Shown here in pieces: positions 16,201 through 24,351 of a stretch of DNA of 64,000 nt. The stretch spans positions 1-64,000 of the forward strand of contig NZ_FSRT01000003.1 of NCBI RefSeq assembly GCF_900143015.1, read 5' to 3'. The notes beneath the pieces were generated by a model. It did no database searches and was not told the origin of the DNA. It saw only the letters and a list, made by a program, of their open reading frames with translations. Each line of letters opens with the position of its first letter. Position 1 is the first letter of the stretch. The position numbers were made by a program, and so were the translations under genes. This DNA comes from Fibrobacter sp. UWB11 (GTDB taxonomy: Bacteria > Fibrobacterota > Fibrobacteria > Fibrobacterales > Fibrobacteraceae).

Positions 16201-17653
16201 CGTTAAGCGAGCTTAAATATTCATCTTTTTCCCATAGCGCATCATATACGGTTTCCGTCGAATAGACTTTACCGGTATAGGCTTTGCCGTCTTCATCTCC
16301 AAAGGCTTTGCCTTCGGCTATTTGAACAAAACTCCCCGGTTGATGACCACCAGCCACGATAAACATTCCAACTTTGATGGAATCAGTTTTTTTACGCCAA
16401 TCCAAAGTGATTGAACCAGACTCAACTCTACCAACATTGTAAGAACCACCGTTAAATATAACACGACCTTTACTAGCAAACAATTGACCACCTACTTTCA
16501 CGGAAATTCCGTTTATAATAAGATCTTTATTCCTTCCTGCACCTATATCACCTTGTACGTATTCATAGCTACCCTTCTGACTATAAACATTCAATTTTCC
16601 AGAGCCATTCTTCTGACCATAAATATTCAAGTTTCCTTGGCTTTTTATACCGAAGAGAATATCCTTTTCATACTCCACAACGTTAAATTCGGCATTATCC
16701 GCAATGATAAGGTTAACATCCTCGTCCCCAAAGTCAATTTGGCCCTCAAAAGTTACACGATCGCTCACTACATACCAGCCACCCGGCAATTTCGTTGACT
16801 CCTTAATGTTCGGTAAAAGTGTATCGAGGATGACATAATCCTCAACACTTCGCTCGACTCCGTTTTCGTCCATGTAGAAGAAAGGAGTCTTTGCGGGCAC
16901 AAGTGTTTTGTCTAGGATGCTATAAATATTGTCAACAGATAATTGGCCGCTGTAAAATTTGCCGTTTTCATCCTTGACGTATAAATCATTCTTTATGGTG
17001 AAGGTGTTTGCATGAATTACATTGCGCACTCTAAAAGAATCTGTGGGATTTTTCCAACCAAGCGTAATCGATGTTGCGTCAAGTTCTTCTACATCGACAT
17101 TACCACCATGAAATTCAAAATTTTGAACATCTATGCGTACATTATCTTTATGACTATCGTTTTTAGGATTATTATAATCCGTTGTGACGTGACCGCCATA
17201 AATAGCTATAGAGACATTAGATGCTGTAGTAGGGTCAATACCATTTTTGACATTTAATACACCCGTACCTAAAATGGGTTTATAGTAGCTAGTTGATCCT
17301 ACGAAAATGGATATAGAAGGAACATCTGAAAGTCCTAAATCTTTTTTATAATATAATTTGTTGCAGTTTAAATAAGCTCCATCCATTAAAATAATCTTGA
17401 TACTACCCTCGAACCCGATATTCTTATCACCCAGATCTACGGTGTCATATACCACATAAATACCGTTATTCTGCATAAGCGTCATATGGTCAATGTCTTT
17501 TGAGAGATAATTAAAAAGAGATACGGGCTCCCTTTCTCCGTTTTCGTCAATATAAAAGATATATCCCCACGAGGTTGCCGCCATAAGCAGGGTAAAGATG
17601 AGCACAAGCCCCAAACGGAGCGAACGGAATGGATGTAATAGATAACTGGTCAT
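13262..17653 (-). CDS. Giant secreted modular repeat protein with type IX-like C-terminal signal
   Basis: About 1,463 residues. The start is the ATG at 17651-17653, which begins a clean signal peptide (basic HPFRSLR, then LGLVLIFTLLMAATSWG); upstream in-frame codons are unlikely. It has four similar modules, each opening Y-I/V-DENG, then GGWYVV or GAWYVV, a FxGDVHLILADGAxL strand block and a beta-helix-like run of 'NGG' turns. Between modules lie Listeria-Bacteroides (Flg_new, InlB-like) repeats such as PTRNGSKFYRW and PTRVGTTFVGWAATKEG. A YTGNPVCPDVVV...GMGNYRG segment resembles an MBG/Ig-like unit. The last 330 residues match those of the giant at 35381, including NPMRAYL and a YDLKGRIV...KKARGAYYGKK tail resembling a type IX sorting signal. 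Likely a cell-surface adhesin or matrix protein; the substrate is unknown. A peptide gene follows. Confidence 0.82.
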   Translation of the reverse strand: MTSYLLHPFRSLRLGLVLIFTLLMAATSWGYIFYIDENGEREPVSLFNYLSKDIDHMTLMQNNGIYVVYDTVDLGDKNIGFEGSIKIILMDGAYLNCNKLYYKKDLGLSDVPSISIFVGSTSYYKPILGTGVLNVKNGIDPTTASNVSIAIYGGHVTTDYNNPKNDSHKDNVRIDVQNFEFHGGNVDVEELDATSITLGWKNPTDSFRVRNVIHANTFTIKNDLYVKDENGKFYSGQLSVDNIYSILDKTLVPAKTPFFYMDENGVERSVEDYVILDTLLPNIKESTKLPGGWYVVSDRVTFEGQIDFGDEDVNLIIADNAEFNVVEYEKDILFGIKSQGNLNIYGQKNGSGKLNVYSQKGSYEYVQGDIGAGRNKDLIINGISVKVGGQLFASKGRVIFNGGSYNVGRVESGSITLDWRKKTDSIKVGMFIVAGGHQPGSFVQIAEGKAFGDEDGKAYTGKVYSTETVYDALWEKDEYLSSLNGKTLKPCYAVTFQALNGTEPVVAAATFNEQGYANIAEPPAPTRNGSKFYRWSTTEDGTRGYFFNIPVTENMTLFAQWNKDRLEYIDENGQSQSLNSYTVLTSDLIKANEEEGVVNLPGAWYVVHNTFYDSVDVYVEDYTLSFNGDAHIILADGAELKAIAYDKTVIQSSGNLTFYAQTLGTGKLTAYDSSETNSTILAHQKVTFNGGIVTVRNGHAAGRPAVKTEYYPGRIYINSGIVNISSNTDAEEPEYTLKVYDVILDWRSAKDRYTLGSANSFSIANGKTFKEENGKICHRYEYNNAFKDKPIVPCYIVYIDNQDGIQPKETIASFDENGEAHVTKPEDPTRVGTTFVGWAATKEGTKVFDWSAPISGHTTAYAIWDDMKPVEYVDEDGKTQKVTEYFLLTSDIGEPDENHYLRFTGGWYVVQGEVTFSSEALKTLSFSDDVHLILADGAKLNVEAQNMYFDALYIHTQSRGTGSFNAKKLGISENLCIYGGNFTFDEIVADGDGATINGGNINVGRIYAYGLVVNGGSVDASLMEGWSVTLGWNSTDDHITAEELRIAASSPSMAIDIAKGKAFKDEDGNIYDEPVPINFYGSSLSGKMLTPLKWITSEDIVVDDIAVQAYTGNPVCPDVVVKDGKKTLKVKTDYTVECFENVEKSSTAPYVKITGMGNYRGDIEKHFAILERTADFASVGIFKDEDGHSIAAIDANYGEDGTVNIDEEITVDSVKFERSFTKESRSTIVLPFSVSTSQIKGLKQVLAFSKIVVEDGQKAVGMHVVWENTSSEHVTLNAYTPYIVLMDGDKFDIKGSVTLEVTRDAVDNGTNKSSEWEFRGSLTYKKWEEGNPELGSIYGFAGNADKKTGVEVGDFVKAAAGAWVNPMRAYLVKKSSASAVRANGAIAKTATTSSIDELPASMRIVIIDDEETEEEHTTVIGQHNVRTTPYRVNFMPHTYDLKGRIVGNGKKARGAYYGKKFVK

Positions 17654-17771
17654 AGTATTTTGTACCGTTTTTGTTGAATAAATTTTTACAAAGTACAATG
17701 CTAAAAAAATTACGGAACCAGTCCAATAGCCCAAACGGGTTATATTTTCGTAATACTTTTATAAGAAAGCA

Positions 17772-18287
17772 TTAGTTTGCGTGGAAACGGATAGGAATCC
17801 AGATTTCGAGTTTGCCCTGCTTACTCGGCGGAAGGCGCCAGAAATACTCGACATGCTTTAGGAGCTTCACTTTAAACACATCGTTATCGGAACTCGTAAA
17901 CATGATTTGCGGATCCATAAAGCGTCCAAGGCTATCGAGCGTGAGGTGCAACCCGAGGAATACATCATCATCGGATTTGATGAACCTTCCACCTTTGCGA
18001 GCCACACGTATTTTCTTGAAATATTCCGAAGATAGGTAATGCAGGCCAGCAGCACGCCCTTCCAAGAACAAGGCAAGTTTGTTCAAGTCACGCCCTGCCG
18101 AATTTTCTATCACATAAATTTCGTCAATAGAAGGCATTTCAACGCGCCCCACAAACGCATCTTCGACGACTTCCTCTTCTTCTTCGGCATCTACGATAGG
18201 TTCGTACTGAGGGATGCTGTAAACAAAATACAGCACTGCAACAAAGACGAGCAAAAAGGCAAGCAACGGAGCGTTACGTTTCAGCAT
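17772..18287 (-). CDS. Single-TM protein with TonB-like C-terminal domain
   Basis: About 171 residues: an N-terminal membrane anchor (about 7-24, LLAFLLVFVAVLYFVYS), an acidic stretch (DAEEEEEVVED), then a compact domain. The end, LHLTLDSLGRFMDPQIMF... followed by YFWRLPPSKQGKLEIWIPIRF, follows the TonB/AgmX C-terminal pattern (beta strand with G-x-hydrophobic, W-x-F/L-P-P-S, terminal P-x-x-F). It is much shorter than usual TonB and lacks a Pro-rich spacer. It lies 4 bases after recJ and is probably the last gene of the ftsX operon. A role in envelope energy transduction is inferred only. Confidence 0.6.
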   Translation of the reverse strand: MLKRNAPLLAFLLVFVAVLYFVYSIPQYEPIVDAEEEEEVVEDAFVGRVEMPSIDEIYVIENSAGRDLNKLALFLEGRAAGLHYLSSEYFKKIRVARKGGRFIKSDDDVFLGLHLTLDSLGRFMDPQIMFTSSDNDVFKVKLLKHVEYFWRLPPSKQGKLEIWIPIRFHAN

Positions 18288-18291
18288 ATTC

Positions 18292-20004
18292 CTACTCTAT
18301 GGACTTGATGCAAAGTTGCACCGTCTTACTGTTGTTGTAATAATTCCAAATAGGCTCAAACACAACCGTTATCGGTCGAGAACGTCCAAGCAAAGCCTTG
18401 CTCTTGCGGAGTCCAAAAGCAATTGCCGGGAACACCGCACTCCCCGCCTGCGAAATTTCCATCTGCAAATGCCCTCCGCGGAGTTCACGCACACGATGTA
18501 CGGTAACGCCTTCGGCACGGAATGCAGGGTATGGGAAGTTTCCGCCAAACGGTTCTAGCAAATCAATATATTCAAGAATCGAACGTTCACGAATCGGGTA
18601 ACGCCCTGTCGGCACACGCGTTTCTACAGTCAGTTCACGGAGTGCAATCTTGATATCGAACGGGTACGATTCGTCGGTATTGACGATTTCTCCTGTGTAA
18701 CCCTGCTCTTTTGCTGACTGCAACAGGCGCCCACGCAATTTTTCAATTTTCCCGGCTTCGAGCGAAAAGCCCGCGGCATTCGCATGCCCGCCCCAGCGGT
18801 CAAAAAGCTCGCGACTTTCGAATAGCGCCTTGTGCCAGTTGAATCCAGGAACGGCACGAGCGCTCGCATGCGCCATGCCATCGATAATCGAAAGCACCGC
18901 TGAGGGCCTGTGGAATTCCTGAGCAAGTTTTGCAGCCACAATGCCAATCACGCCCACATGCCAGTTTTCACCTGCAACAACAATCACGGTCGGGATGGTT
19001 TCGCCATAAAGAGCCTTGACTTGTTCCATCGCCATTTCGGTGATTTCGGCCTCTTTGTCCTTACGACGCTTATTCCATTCCTTCAGTTCCGCAAGGAGCT
19101 GCGAAGCCTCGCTCTTGTTTTCGCACAAAAGAAGTTTAAGGGCCGGGTCCGGGCGTTCCATACGTCCCGGGGCATTCAAAAGCGGAGCCAATTTGTACAT
19201 CACGTCAATGCCACCCACACAGCTATGGGGTTTCATGAGAGACGAGTACATTTCTTGCACTCCAGGCCAGCGGCTATTCTTTAAATATTCAAGCCCAGAC
19301 CGCGTAAAATAGCGGTTTTCAGGCGTCATCTGCACAAGGTCCGCAAGTGTACCAAGTGCCACCAAGTCCAAGTATTCCACCGGATTCGGGAGCCCAAGGC
19401 GGCTGTACAGGGCACAAATAAATTTATACGAAACACCGACACCGCAAAGTTCCGGGTTCGGGTAATCGTCGCCTTCTTGGTGCGGGTCCAAAAGCACATC
19501 GCTTACCGGGAGTCCATCGCCCGAAGGCTGGTGGTGGTCCATCACAAGGACTGCCATACCTAGCTCTTTGGCATGAGCGATTTCCAAATTCGCAGTAATG
19601 CCCGTATCTACGGTAATCAAGTTGCGAGCGCCAGCCTCGTACATTTCATCGACGGCAGAAACCGAAAGTCCGTAGCCATCGCCAAAGCGGTTCGGCAGTC
19701 GCCATTCCGATTCAATGCCGACCGTCTTTAAGCAGCGCGTCAAAAGCGTTACCGAGGTCATGCCATCCAAATCGTAGTCGCCAAAAATGAACACACGTTC
19801 GCCACGTTCGCGAACGCCCAAAATCCATTCCACCGCCTTGTCCATCCCCATCATGAGGAACGGATCGTGCACATCGTTTTCGCTGCAGCAAAGCATGTGG
19901 TAAGCATCGGACACCGTCCTTATACCACGCGATACAAGGAATCGCGCAACTGCATGCGGGATTTTCAACATGGAGGACAATGTGGAGGCGACAAGATCTT
20001 CCAT
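18292..20004 (-). CDS. recJ: Single-stranded-DNA-specific 5'-3' exonuclease RecJ
   Basis: About 570 residues, the usual RecJ length. It degrades single-stranded DNA 5' to 3' in recombination and mismatch/base-excision repair. DHH-domain metal ligands are visible: FGDYDLDGMTS (D76, D78), VDTG (about 132-135) and MDHH (D156-H158), then LCGVGVSYK. The DHHA1 domain shows GENWHVGVIGIVAAKL, ASARAVPGFN and RWGGHANAAGFSL. The C-terminal OB-like domain ends with FRAEGVTVHRVRELRGGHL. Its start codon overlaps the holB stop (TAATG), so it is translationally coupled. Confidence 0.96.
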   Translation of the reverse strand: MEDLVASTLSSMLKIPHAVARFLVSRGIRTVSDAYHMLCCSENDVHDPFLMMGMDKAVEWILGVRERGERVFIFGDYDLDGMTSVTLLTRCLKTVGIESEWRLPNRFGDGYGLSVSAVDEMYEAGARNLITVDTGITANLEIAHAKELGMAVLVMDHHQPSGDGLPVSDVLLDPHQEGDDYPNPELCGVGVSYKFICALYSRLGLPNPVEYLDLVALGTLADLVQMTPENRYFTRSGLEYLKNSRWPGVQEMYSSLMKPHSCVGGIDVMYKLAPLLNAPGRMERPDPALKLLLCENKSEASQLLAELKEWNKRRKDKEAEITEMAMEQVKALYGETIPTVIVVAGENWHVGVIGIVAAKLAQEFHRPSAVLSIIDGMAHASARAVPGFNWHKALFESRELFDRWGGHANAAGFSLEAGKIEKLRGRLLQSAKEQGYTGEIVNTDESYPFDIKIALRELTVETRVPTGRYPIRERSILEYIDLLEPFGGNFPYPAFRAEGVTVHRVRELRGGHLQMEISQAGSAVFPAIAFGLRKSKALLGRSRPITVVFEPIWNYYNNSKTVQLCIKSIE

Positions 20005-21128
20005 TACTTGTAGCCTTCAAAAAGTTTCATCGCGAGGTTCTGGAGGCACATCACGGCCGCCATTCGCCTTGAGGCGATTCTCGACATGGTCTCCTGAACA
20101 CACACGAGCGCAAGTTCCAAGGCCGAAGCCCCCACCTGCGGGAAGCGTTCAAGGTTCACACGACCGGTAGCATCCGGAATACGGAGCGGAGCGCCCGACT
20201 GTTGGCGCAGCAAATCCGAAATCAAGAACGACAAGACTTCCAAGAAACGGTTCACGATAGCCGGGTCTTCAAGTTCGGCATCTTCAAGTTCAAAGAACAA
20301 GTCCGTGTAGTCCTGCGAAAGTGATTTTTCAATAAAATCAACTGCAAGCGAGCACCAAGCCTTTGCATGCTCGGCGTAGTAAAGCGCCATGCCAGGCGAC
20401 CCTACGGCAAGCCCGATTACATCGTCGGTCAAAGTCGATTCGTCAAATTCTTCACCGCCCACGCGAACCGCCTCAGCGCGAACTTCTTCGTCGGTAAGGG
20501 GTGGCAAGTGGAGCGCCAAGCAGCGCGACCGGATGGTCTGCAAAAGCTTTTCGCGAGAAGATGTCGTTAAAATGAAATACGTGTTCGGCGGGACTTCTTC
20601 GAGCGTCTTGAGGAACGCGTTTGCAGCAGAATCGTTCATGCGGTCGGCCTCGGCAATAATCACCACGCGCACGCGGTCGCCCTTCATCGCAAAGGAGGCG
20701 GTCATCGTACGGATGAGTTCCACCGAAATCACGGCGCCCGCACTGAAAATATCGACACGGTACGGGTTCTTTGCAATTTCTTCGATGTAGGCCTGCTTAA
20801 AATCCTGGATGGTCTTTGCGGAACTCCCGGCAGAGACATCGGCCGCATTGCGGGCACTAGCCTCTTTCGCTTCCATCGGCACGACCCAGTTGTCGGTCAC
20901 GCCGGTATCGGCTGCCATCTTGCAACCGAAGCAATTGCCGCAGGGGCGAACGCTGGGGTTCGTGCACTGCAACGCCTGGGCAATTTCCATCGCCAAGGCC
21001 TTTTTGCCAATCCCCACAGGACCGTCAATCAGAATCGACTGCGGGAAGCGGTTCTCACGCAACGCCGCCATAAGACGAATGCGGATTCGTTCCTGGGAGG
21101 CGGGGCCATTCAAGCGATATTCGATCAT
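20004..21128 (-). CDS. holB: DNA polymerase III delta' subunit-like AAA+ protein
   Basis: About 374 residues. A clamp-loader subunit that helps load the sliding clamp at replication forks. It has a P-loop-like GPVGIGKKALA, a zinc-binding cluster CGNCFGCK (after CTNPSVRPCGNC), a Walker-B-like VVIIAEADRMNDSAANAFLKTLEE and the sensor region FILTTSSREKLLQTIRSRC, which is the SRC motif of clamp loaders. The P-loop keeps GK, unlike many delta' proteins; dnaX would be much longer and carry extra domains, so delta' is preferred. The start at 21126-21128 gives an ATGA overlap with the envC-like gene; an earlier in-frame ATG lies 15 bases upstream. Confidence 0.87.
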   Translation of the reverse strand: MIEYRLNGPASQERIRIRLMAALRENRFPQSILIDGPVGIGKKALAMEIAQALQCTNPSVRPCGNCFGCKMAADTGVTDNWVVPMEAKEASARNAADVSAGSSAKTIQDFKQAYIEEIAKNPYRVDIFSAGAVISVELIRTMTASFAMKGDRVRVVIIAEADRMNDSAANAFLKTLEEVPPNTYFILTTSSREKLLQTIRSRCLALHLPPLTDEEVRAEAVRVGGEEFDESTLTDDVIGLAVGSPGMALYYAEHAKAWCSLAVDFIEKSLSQDYTDLFFELEDAELEDPAIVNRFLEVLSFLISDLLRQQSGAPLRIPDATGRVNLERFPQVGASALELALVCVQETMSRIASRRMAAVMCLQNLAMKLFEGYK

Positions 21129-22438
21129 TTTTGTTTCAACCATTGCAACGGGTCCACGGTTTGTGTCCCTTCGCTTACTTGAAAGTACAATTTAATTCCA
21201 TTTAACGAAGCAATATCGCCCACTTCTCCAATTTCTTCGCATTTCTTGACACTTTTGCCCTCTTGGACGTGGATTGCTTTCATGTGACCGTACACCGTGT
21301 ACGTTCCATCTTCGTGTTCAATGATAACTGAAGGTCCGCGACCATCAATTTCGGCAACCATCGCAACAGTTCCCGCTGCGGCAGCACGAATACGTCCACC
21401 CCGTTTACCTCGGATTTCGACACCCAAGTTACGCGTCATGATGTGAAGCACCGGATGTTCCTGTAGGCCGTATTCACTGATAATCGGGCCATCGAGAGGC
21501 ATGCACTTCGGGCCCTTGAACGGAGAAACCTGAATGGTCTTTTTCGCCGCTTCGGCCTGACGAGCCTTTTCTTCCTCGCGTTTCTTATCCGCTTCACGCT
21601 TTTTCTCGGCCGCCTTTTCCTTTTTCTTGAGGGCAGCAAGGCGGGCCGCCTCGGCGCGCTTCGCTTCTTCGATTTCTCGCTTGCGGCGCTGTTCAAGTTT
21701 TTTGAGGAGCGCAAGCATGGTCTTCTGGTTGCGTTCGAATTCCTTGAGCGCCATGCGCTGCACGGCCTTGTCGTGTTTCAGGGAGTTCAGCATGCGCGCC
21801 TGACCGTTCATCTGCGCTACAAGACCTCGTTCCTCGACCGCCTTGCGGGAGCGGAGTCTCGAAAGTTCAGCCAAGTGTTTCTCTTGCGCCTGCTGCTTCT
21901 GCGTACGTTCGGCAACGAGTTTTCGGAGCGTCTCCACGTCCTCGCGGTCGCGGTTCAGCAAATGGTGTACCCAGTAAACTTCGCGTTCCGGGTTACCGTT
22001 CTTGGTCAGAAGATTAAAAAGAATTTCGGCATCATTGCTACGGCCATATACATACAAATTACGGATACGTTTTCGCATGGCCCGCTTACGCGCCCTGATT
22101 TTCATGTCAAGCGAATCGATATCCATCACAAGTTGCTTCACGGCCCCTTGCAACATATCTTCATTGCGGGTCAGTTCCGAAAGGTAAGACCTTGTGCGGT
22201 TCAGGTTCTGGTCCAAAAGTGAAATCGTGTTCAAGACACCTTTTTCTTCGGTTTCAAGGACGGCAAGTTCCTCACGTTTCTTTGCAAGGTCCACTTCCAG
22301 CTTTCTGAGCGCGTTCTTTTGTTCGTCAATCTGCGTATCTGTCCGTTTTAAAGGCGCACCCCAAACAGTAGCGGGCTCAAAGGCCATAACAGCAAAGGCT
22401 AAAAACACCAACAGAAACAACCGAGATATACGGCGCAT
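21125..22438 (-). CDS. envC: EnvC-like murein hydrolase activator, degenerate LytM/M23 domain
   Basis: About 437 residues: signal peptide (FLLVFLAFAVMAFEPATVWG), two long coiled-coil stretches (about 30-130 and 165-285, the second Lys/Glu/Arg-rich) and a C-terminal LytM domain (about 310-437; PIISEYGLQEHPVLH...GGRIRAAAAGTVAMVAEIDGRG). The metal site of active M23 enzymes is broken: the HxxxD stretch reads NLGVE, and the last H-x-H has become YFQ, leaving only YGHM. Loss of zinc ligands with coiled coil is the EnvC signature; EnvC is recruited by FtsX and switches on amidases for daughter-cell separation. ftsX is directly upstream with a TAATG overlap, which supports this. Confidence 0.88.
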   Translation of the reverse strand: MRRISRLFLLVFLAFAVMAFEPATVWGAPLKRTDTQIDEQKNALRKLEVDLAKKREELAVLETEEKGVLNTISLLDQNLNRTRSYLSELTRNEDMLQGAVKQLVMDIDSLDMKIRARKRAMRKRIRNLYVYGRSNDAEILFNLLTKNGNPEREVYWVHHLLNRDREDVETLRKLVAERTQKQQAQEKHLAELSRLRSRKAVEERGLVAQMNGQARMLNSLKHDKAVQRMALKEFERNQKTMLALLKKLEQRRKREIEEAKRAEAARLAALKKKEKAAEKKREADKKREEEKARQAEAAKKTIQVSPFKGPKCMPLDGPIISEYGLQEHPVLHIMTRNLGVEIRGKRGGRIRAAAAGTVAMVAEIDGRGPSVIIEHEDGTYTVYGHMKAIHVQEGKSVKKCEEIGEVGDIASLNGIKLYFQVSEGTQTVDPLQWLKQK

Positions 22439-23325
22439 TATTCCTGCTCACCTTTCTTTTCGAACAAGAAGTTTCGCACCGTGCGGAAACTAAAGTATCC
22501 CGCAAGAGCCGTTTCAAGGAGTACCGTAAAGAGCACTACGATTCCAAAATACGAGACTCCGGTTGCCACAATCGGGAACATTTTCACCACGGACTTGATT
22601 ACAAGCCCAAGCAGCAACACGGCAACGCCGCTCCCGATAAATCCCTGCATCGCCCCTTCCAGTACAAACGGGAATTCAATGAACAGGTAACTGCCGCCGG
22701 CATATTTCATGTTCTCGACCAAAAGCTTGCGGGACATGAGCGAAAGACGCACCGAATTGCAAATAATGAGCGAGAGCGTAATGAGCAAAAGGATACTGAT
22801 GCAAATCGGCCAGAAAATCATCTTGAACTTCCACGATGCAATTCGCGAAGCCCATTTTACCGGAGCCTGCACCTCTTCAAAAACAGTCTCCTCTGCAATT
22901 GCATGTCGCACTTCGGAAAGGTCCAGCGGATTGCGAGCCTCATCGCTCAACGACACACGGAAAAATGCTGGAATCGGGTTACCTTCGACAAGATCCAGCA
23001 TATCCGATGAAAAATGACGGCGAAAATCCGAAAGCGCAGAATCCGCACTCACAAACGAGACCGACTCTACATGGCGAAAATGCTCAAGCCTCGTCTGGAT
23101 TGCCGGAATGGAATCCTCAGGAACATTCTCGTTCAAAAACGCTTCAATGACGTACAACGATTTTTCGACAGAGAGAAGCTTAAACGAAACTCCCAACGCC
23201 GTAAAAGAAGACGCCAAGAGAAGCGAGCACAGAAAAATTGTCAAAAGAGACGGGAGAATCACCGTGCGGTGCTGCTTCCATCCTCGAAAAGATTCCGATA
23301 TTAAGTAACCTAATTGTCCGAACAC
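22438..23325 (-). CDS. ftsX: Cell-division protein FtsX (ABC-transporter-like permease)
   Basis: About 295 residues with four membrane helices: one near the N-terminus (about 24-45) and three in the C-terminal half (about 175-195, 225-247, 262-283). The large periplasmic loop (about 50-165) is the part that binds EnvC in other Gram-negatives. GWKQHRTVILPSLLTIFLC at the front, SVSFVSADSALSDFR in the loop and MKYAGGSYLFIEFPFVLEGAMQG in the third quarter fit the family. FtsE, the ATPase partner, is not next to it. It is the first gene of an overlapping minus-strand operon and is divergent from the YbbR gene. Confidence 0.92.
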   Translation of the reverse strand: MFGQLGYLISESFRGWKQHRTVILPSLLTIFLCSLLLASSFTALGVSFKLLSVEKSLYVIEAFLNENVPEDSIPAIQTRLEHFRHVESVSFVSADSALSDFRRHFSSDMLDLVEGNPIPAFFRVSLSDEARNPLDLSEVRHAIAEETVFEEVQAPVKWASRIASWKFKMIFWPICISILLLITLSLIICNSVRLSLMSRKLLVENMKYAGGSYLFIEFPFVLEGAMQGFIGSGVAVLLLGLVIKSVVKMFPIVATGVSYFGIVVLFTVLLETALAGYFSFRTVRNFLFEKKGEQE

Positions 23326-23370
23326 GTCTGGAATATAATTAAATTTATAGAGGTTCTTTATGGGGCTTTT

Positions 23371-24351
23371 ATGGGAAACATCATATTAAAGATTACCGCA
23401 CTGGTATGCGCGATGGCCCTTTGGTTCTATGTCATCTCGCTCAAGGACTTCCAACTGACAATGGAAGTTCCGCTTACGTTCGTGAAATTGCCCGAAGCAC
23501 TCGCGATTGCATCTAAACCGCCTAGCACCGTTTCCGTGATTGTCGAAGGAAAGCCCCTCGACCTCATCCGTCTGCAGTCGCAAAAGCAGGCCGCGATGGT
23601 TGTCGACATGCACCTTGCCGAACTCGGCTCCAAGCGCATCCATCTTGATTCCAAGAACTTCGTGGCCCCGAACTTTACAAGCGTCCACTATGTGGAACCG
23701 GACAACCAATACCTCTTCATCGACGTTGCCGTCGACACGCGAATCGAACGCAGCATTCCCATCAAGAACAATGTGACATTCAGCGCCGCTCCGGGCTACG
23801 TTATCGTTCAGCAGCCCAAGCTCATGCAAGAAGACCTCATGGTTTCTGGCGCTAGGAACGCCCTCACGCGCATTATCGACATCCCGACAGATTCCATCTT
23901 CAAGGACAGCATCAAGGAAAGCCAGACATTCTCTGTCCCGCTCGCGACCGATCAGCTTCCGCCGTTTGTAACACCGAGCGATACTGTCGCAAAGATTTTT
24001 GTTGACGTTCAAAAAATCAAGTCCAAAGAATTCAAGAACATCCCCATCCACCTTATCGGTTTCTATGACCGCGCTTTGAACACGCTCTCTCCCCAGCAAG
24101 CGACAGTTGAAGTCACTGGCGGTGAAAAGGTCATTGAAGCCATCCAGCACAACGATATCGAACTTTTCATCGAATACAATCGTTTCGCCATCGAAGATGC
24201 CGACAGCCTTGCTCCGACAATCAAGTTGAACCTGCCGCCAGACATCGACCGCAATATGTCCATCAAGGCAGTTCTTGTCAAACCCGACAAGATCAAGCTT
24301 ATCAAGACAAAAACCGAGGACGAGAACAAAGACGAGGATTATGGAATATGA
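23371..24351 (+). CDS. YbbR-domain protein (CdaR-like)
   Basis: About 326 residues: a short cytoplasmic start, one membrane helix (ITALVCAMALWFYVISL, about 6-22) and an extracytoplasmic chain of YbbR-like repeats, with the recurring D-x-x-P-x-x-V and G-x-x-x-V-I-V patterns, for example VPLTFVKLPEALAI, PGYVIVQQPKLMQEDLMVSG and VEVTGGEKVIEAI. In Firmicutes such proteins regulate the diadenylate cyclase CdaA; no disA/cdaA gene is in the window, so a link to c-di-AMP is uncertain. The start at 23371 has GGGG 6 bases upstream; a longer in-frame start would overlap ftsX. It overlaps tsaD by 4 bases. Confidence 0.8.
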   Translation: MGNIILKITALVCAMALWFYVISLKDFQLTMEVPLTFVKLPEALAIASKPPSTVSVIVEGKPLDLIRLQSQKQAAMVVDMHLAELGSKRIHLDSKNFVAPNFTSVHYVEPDNQYLFIDVAVDTRIERSIPIKNNVTFSAAPGYVIVQQPKLMQEDLMVSGARNALTRIIDIPTDSIFKDSIKESQTFSVPLATDQLPPFVTPSDTVAKIFVDVQKIKSKEFKNIPIHLIGFYDRALNTLSPQQATVEVTGGEKVIEAIQHNDIELFIEYNRFAIEDADSLAPTIKLNLPPDIDRNMSIKAVLVKPDKIKLIKTKTEDENKDEDYGI

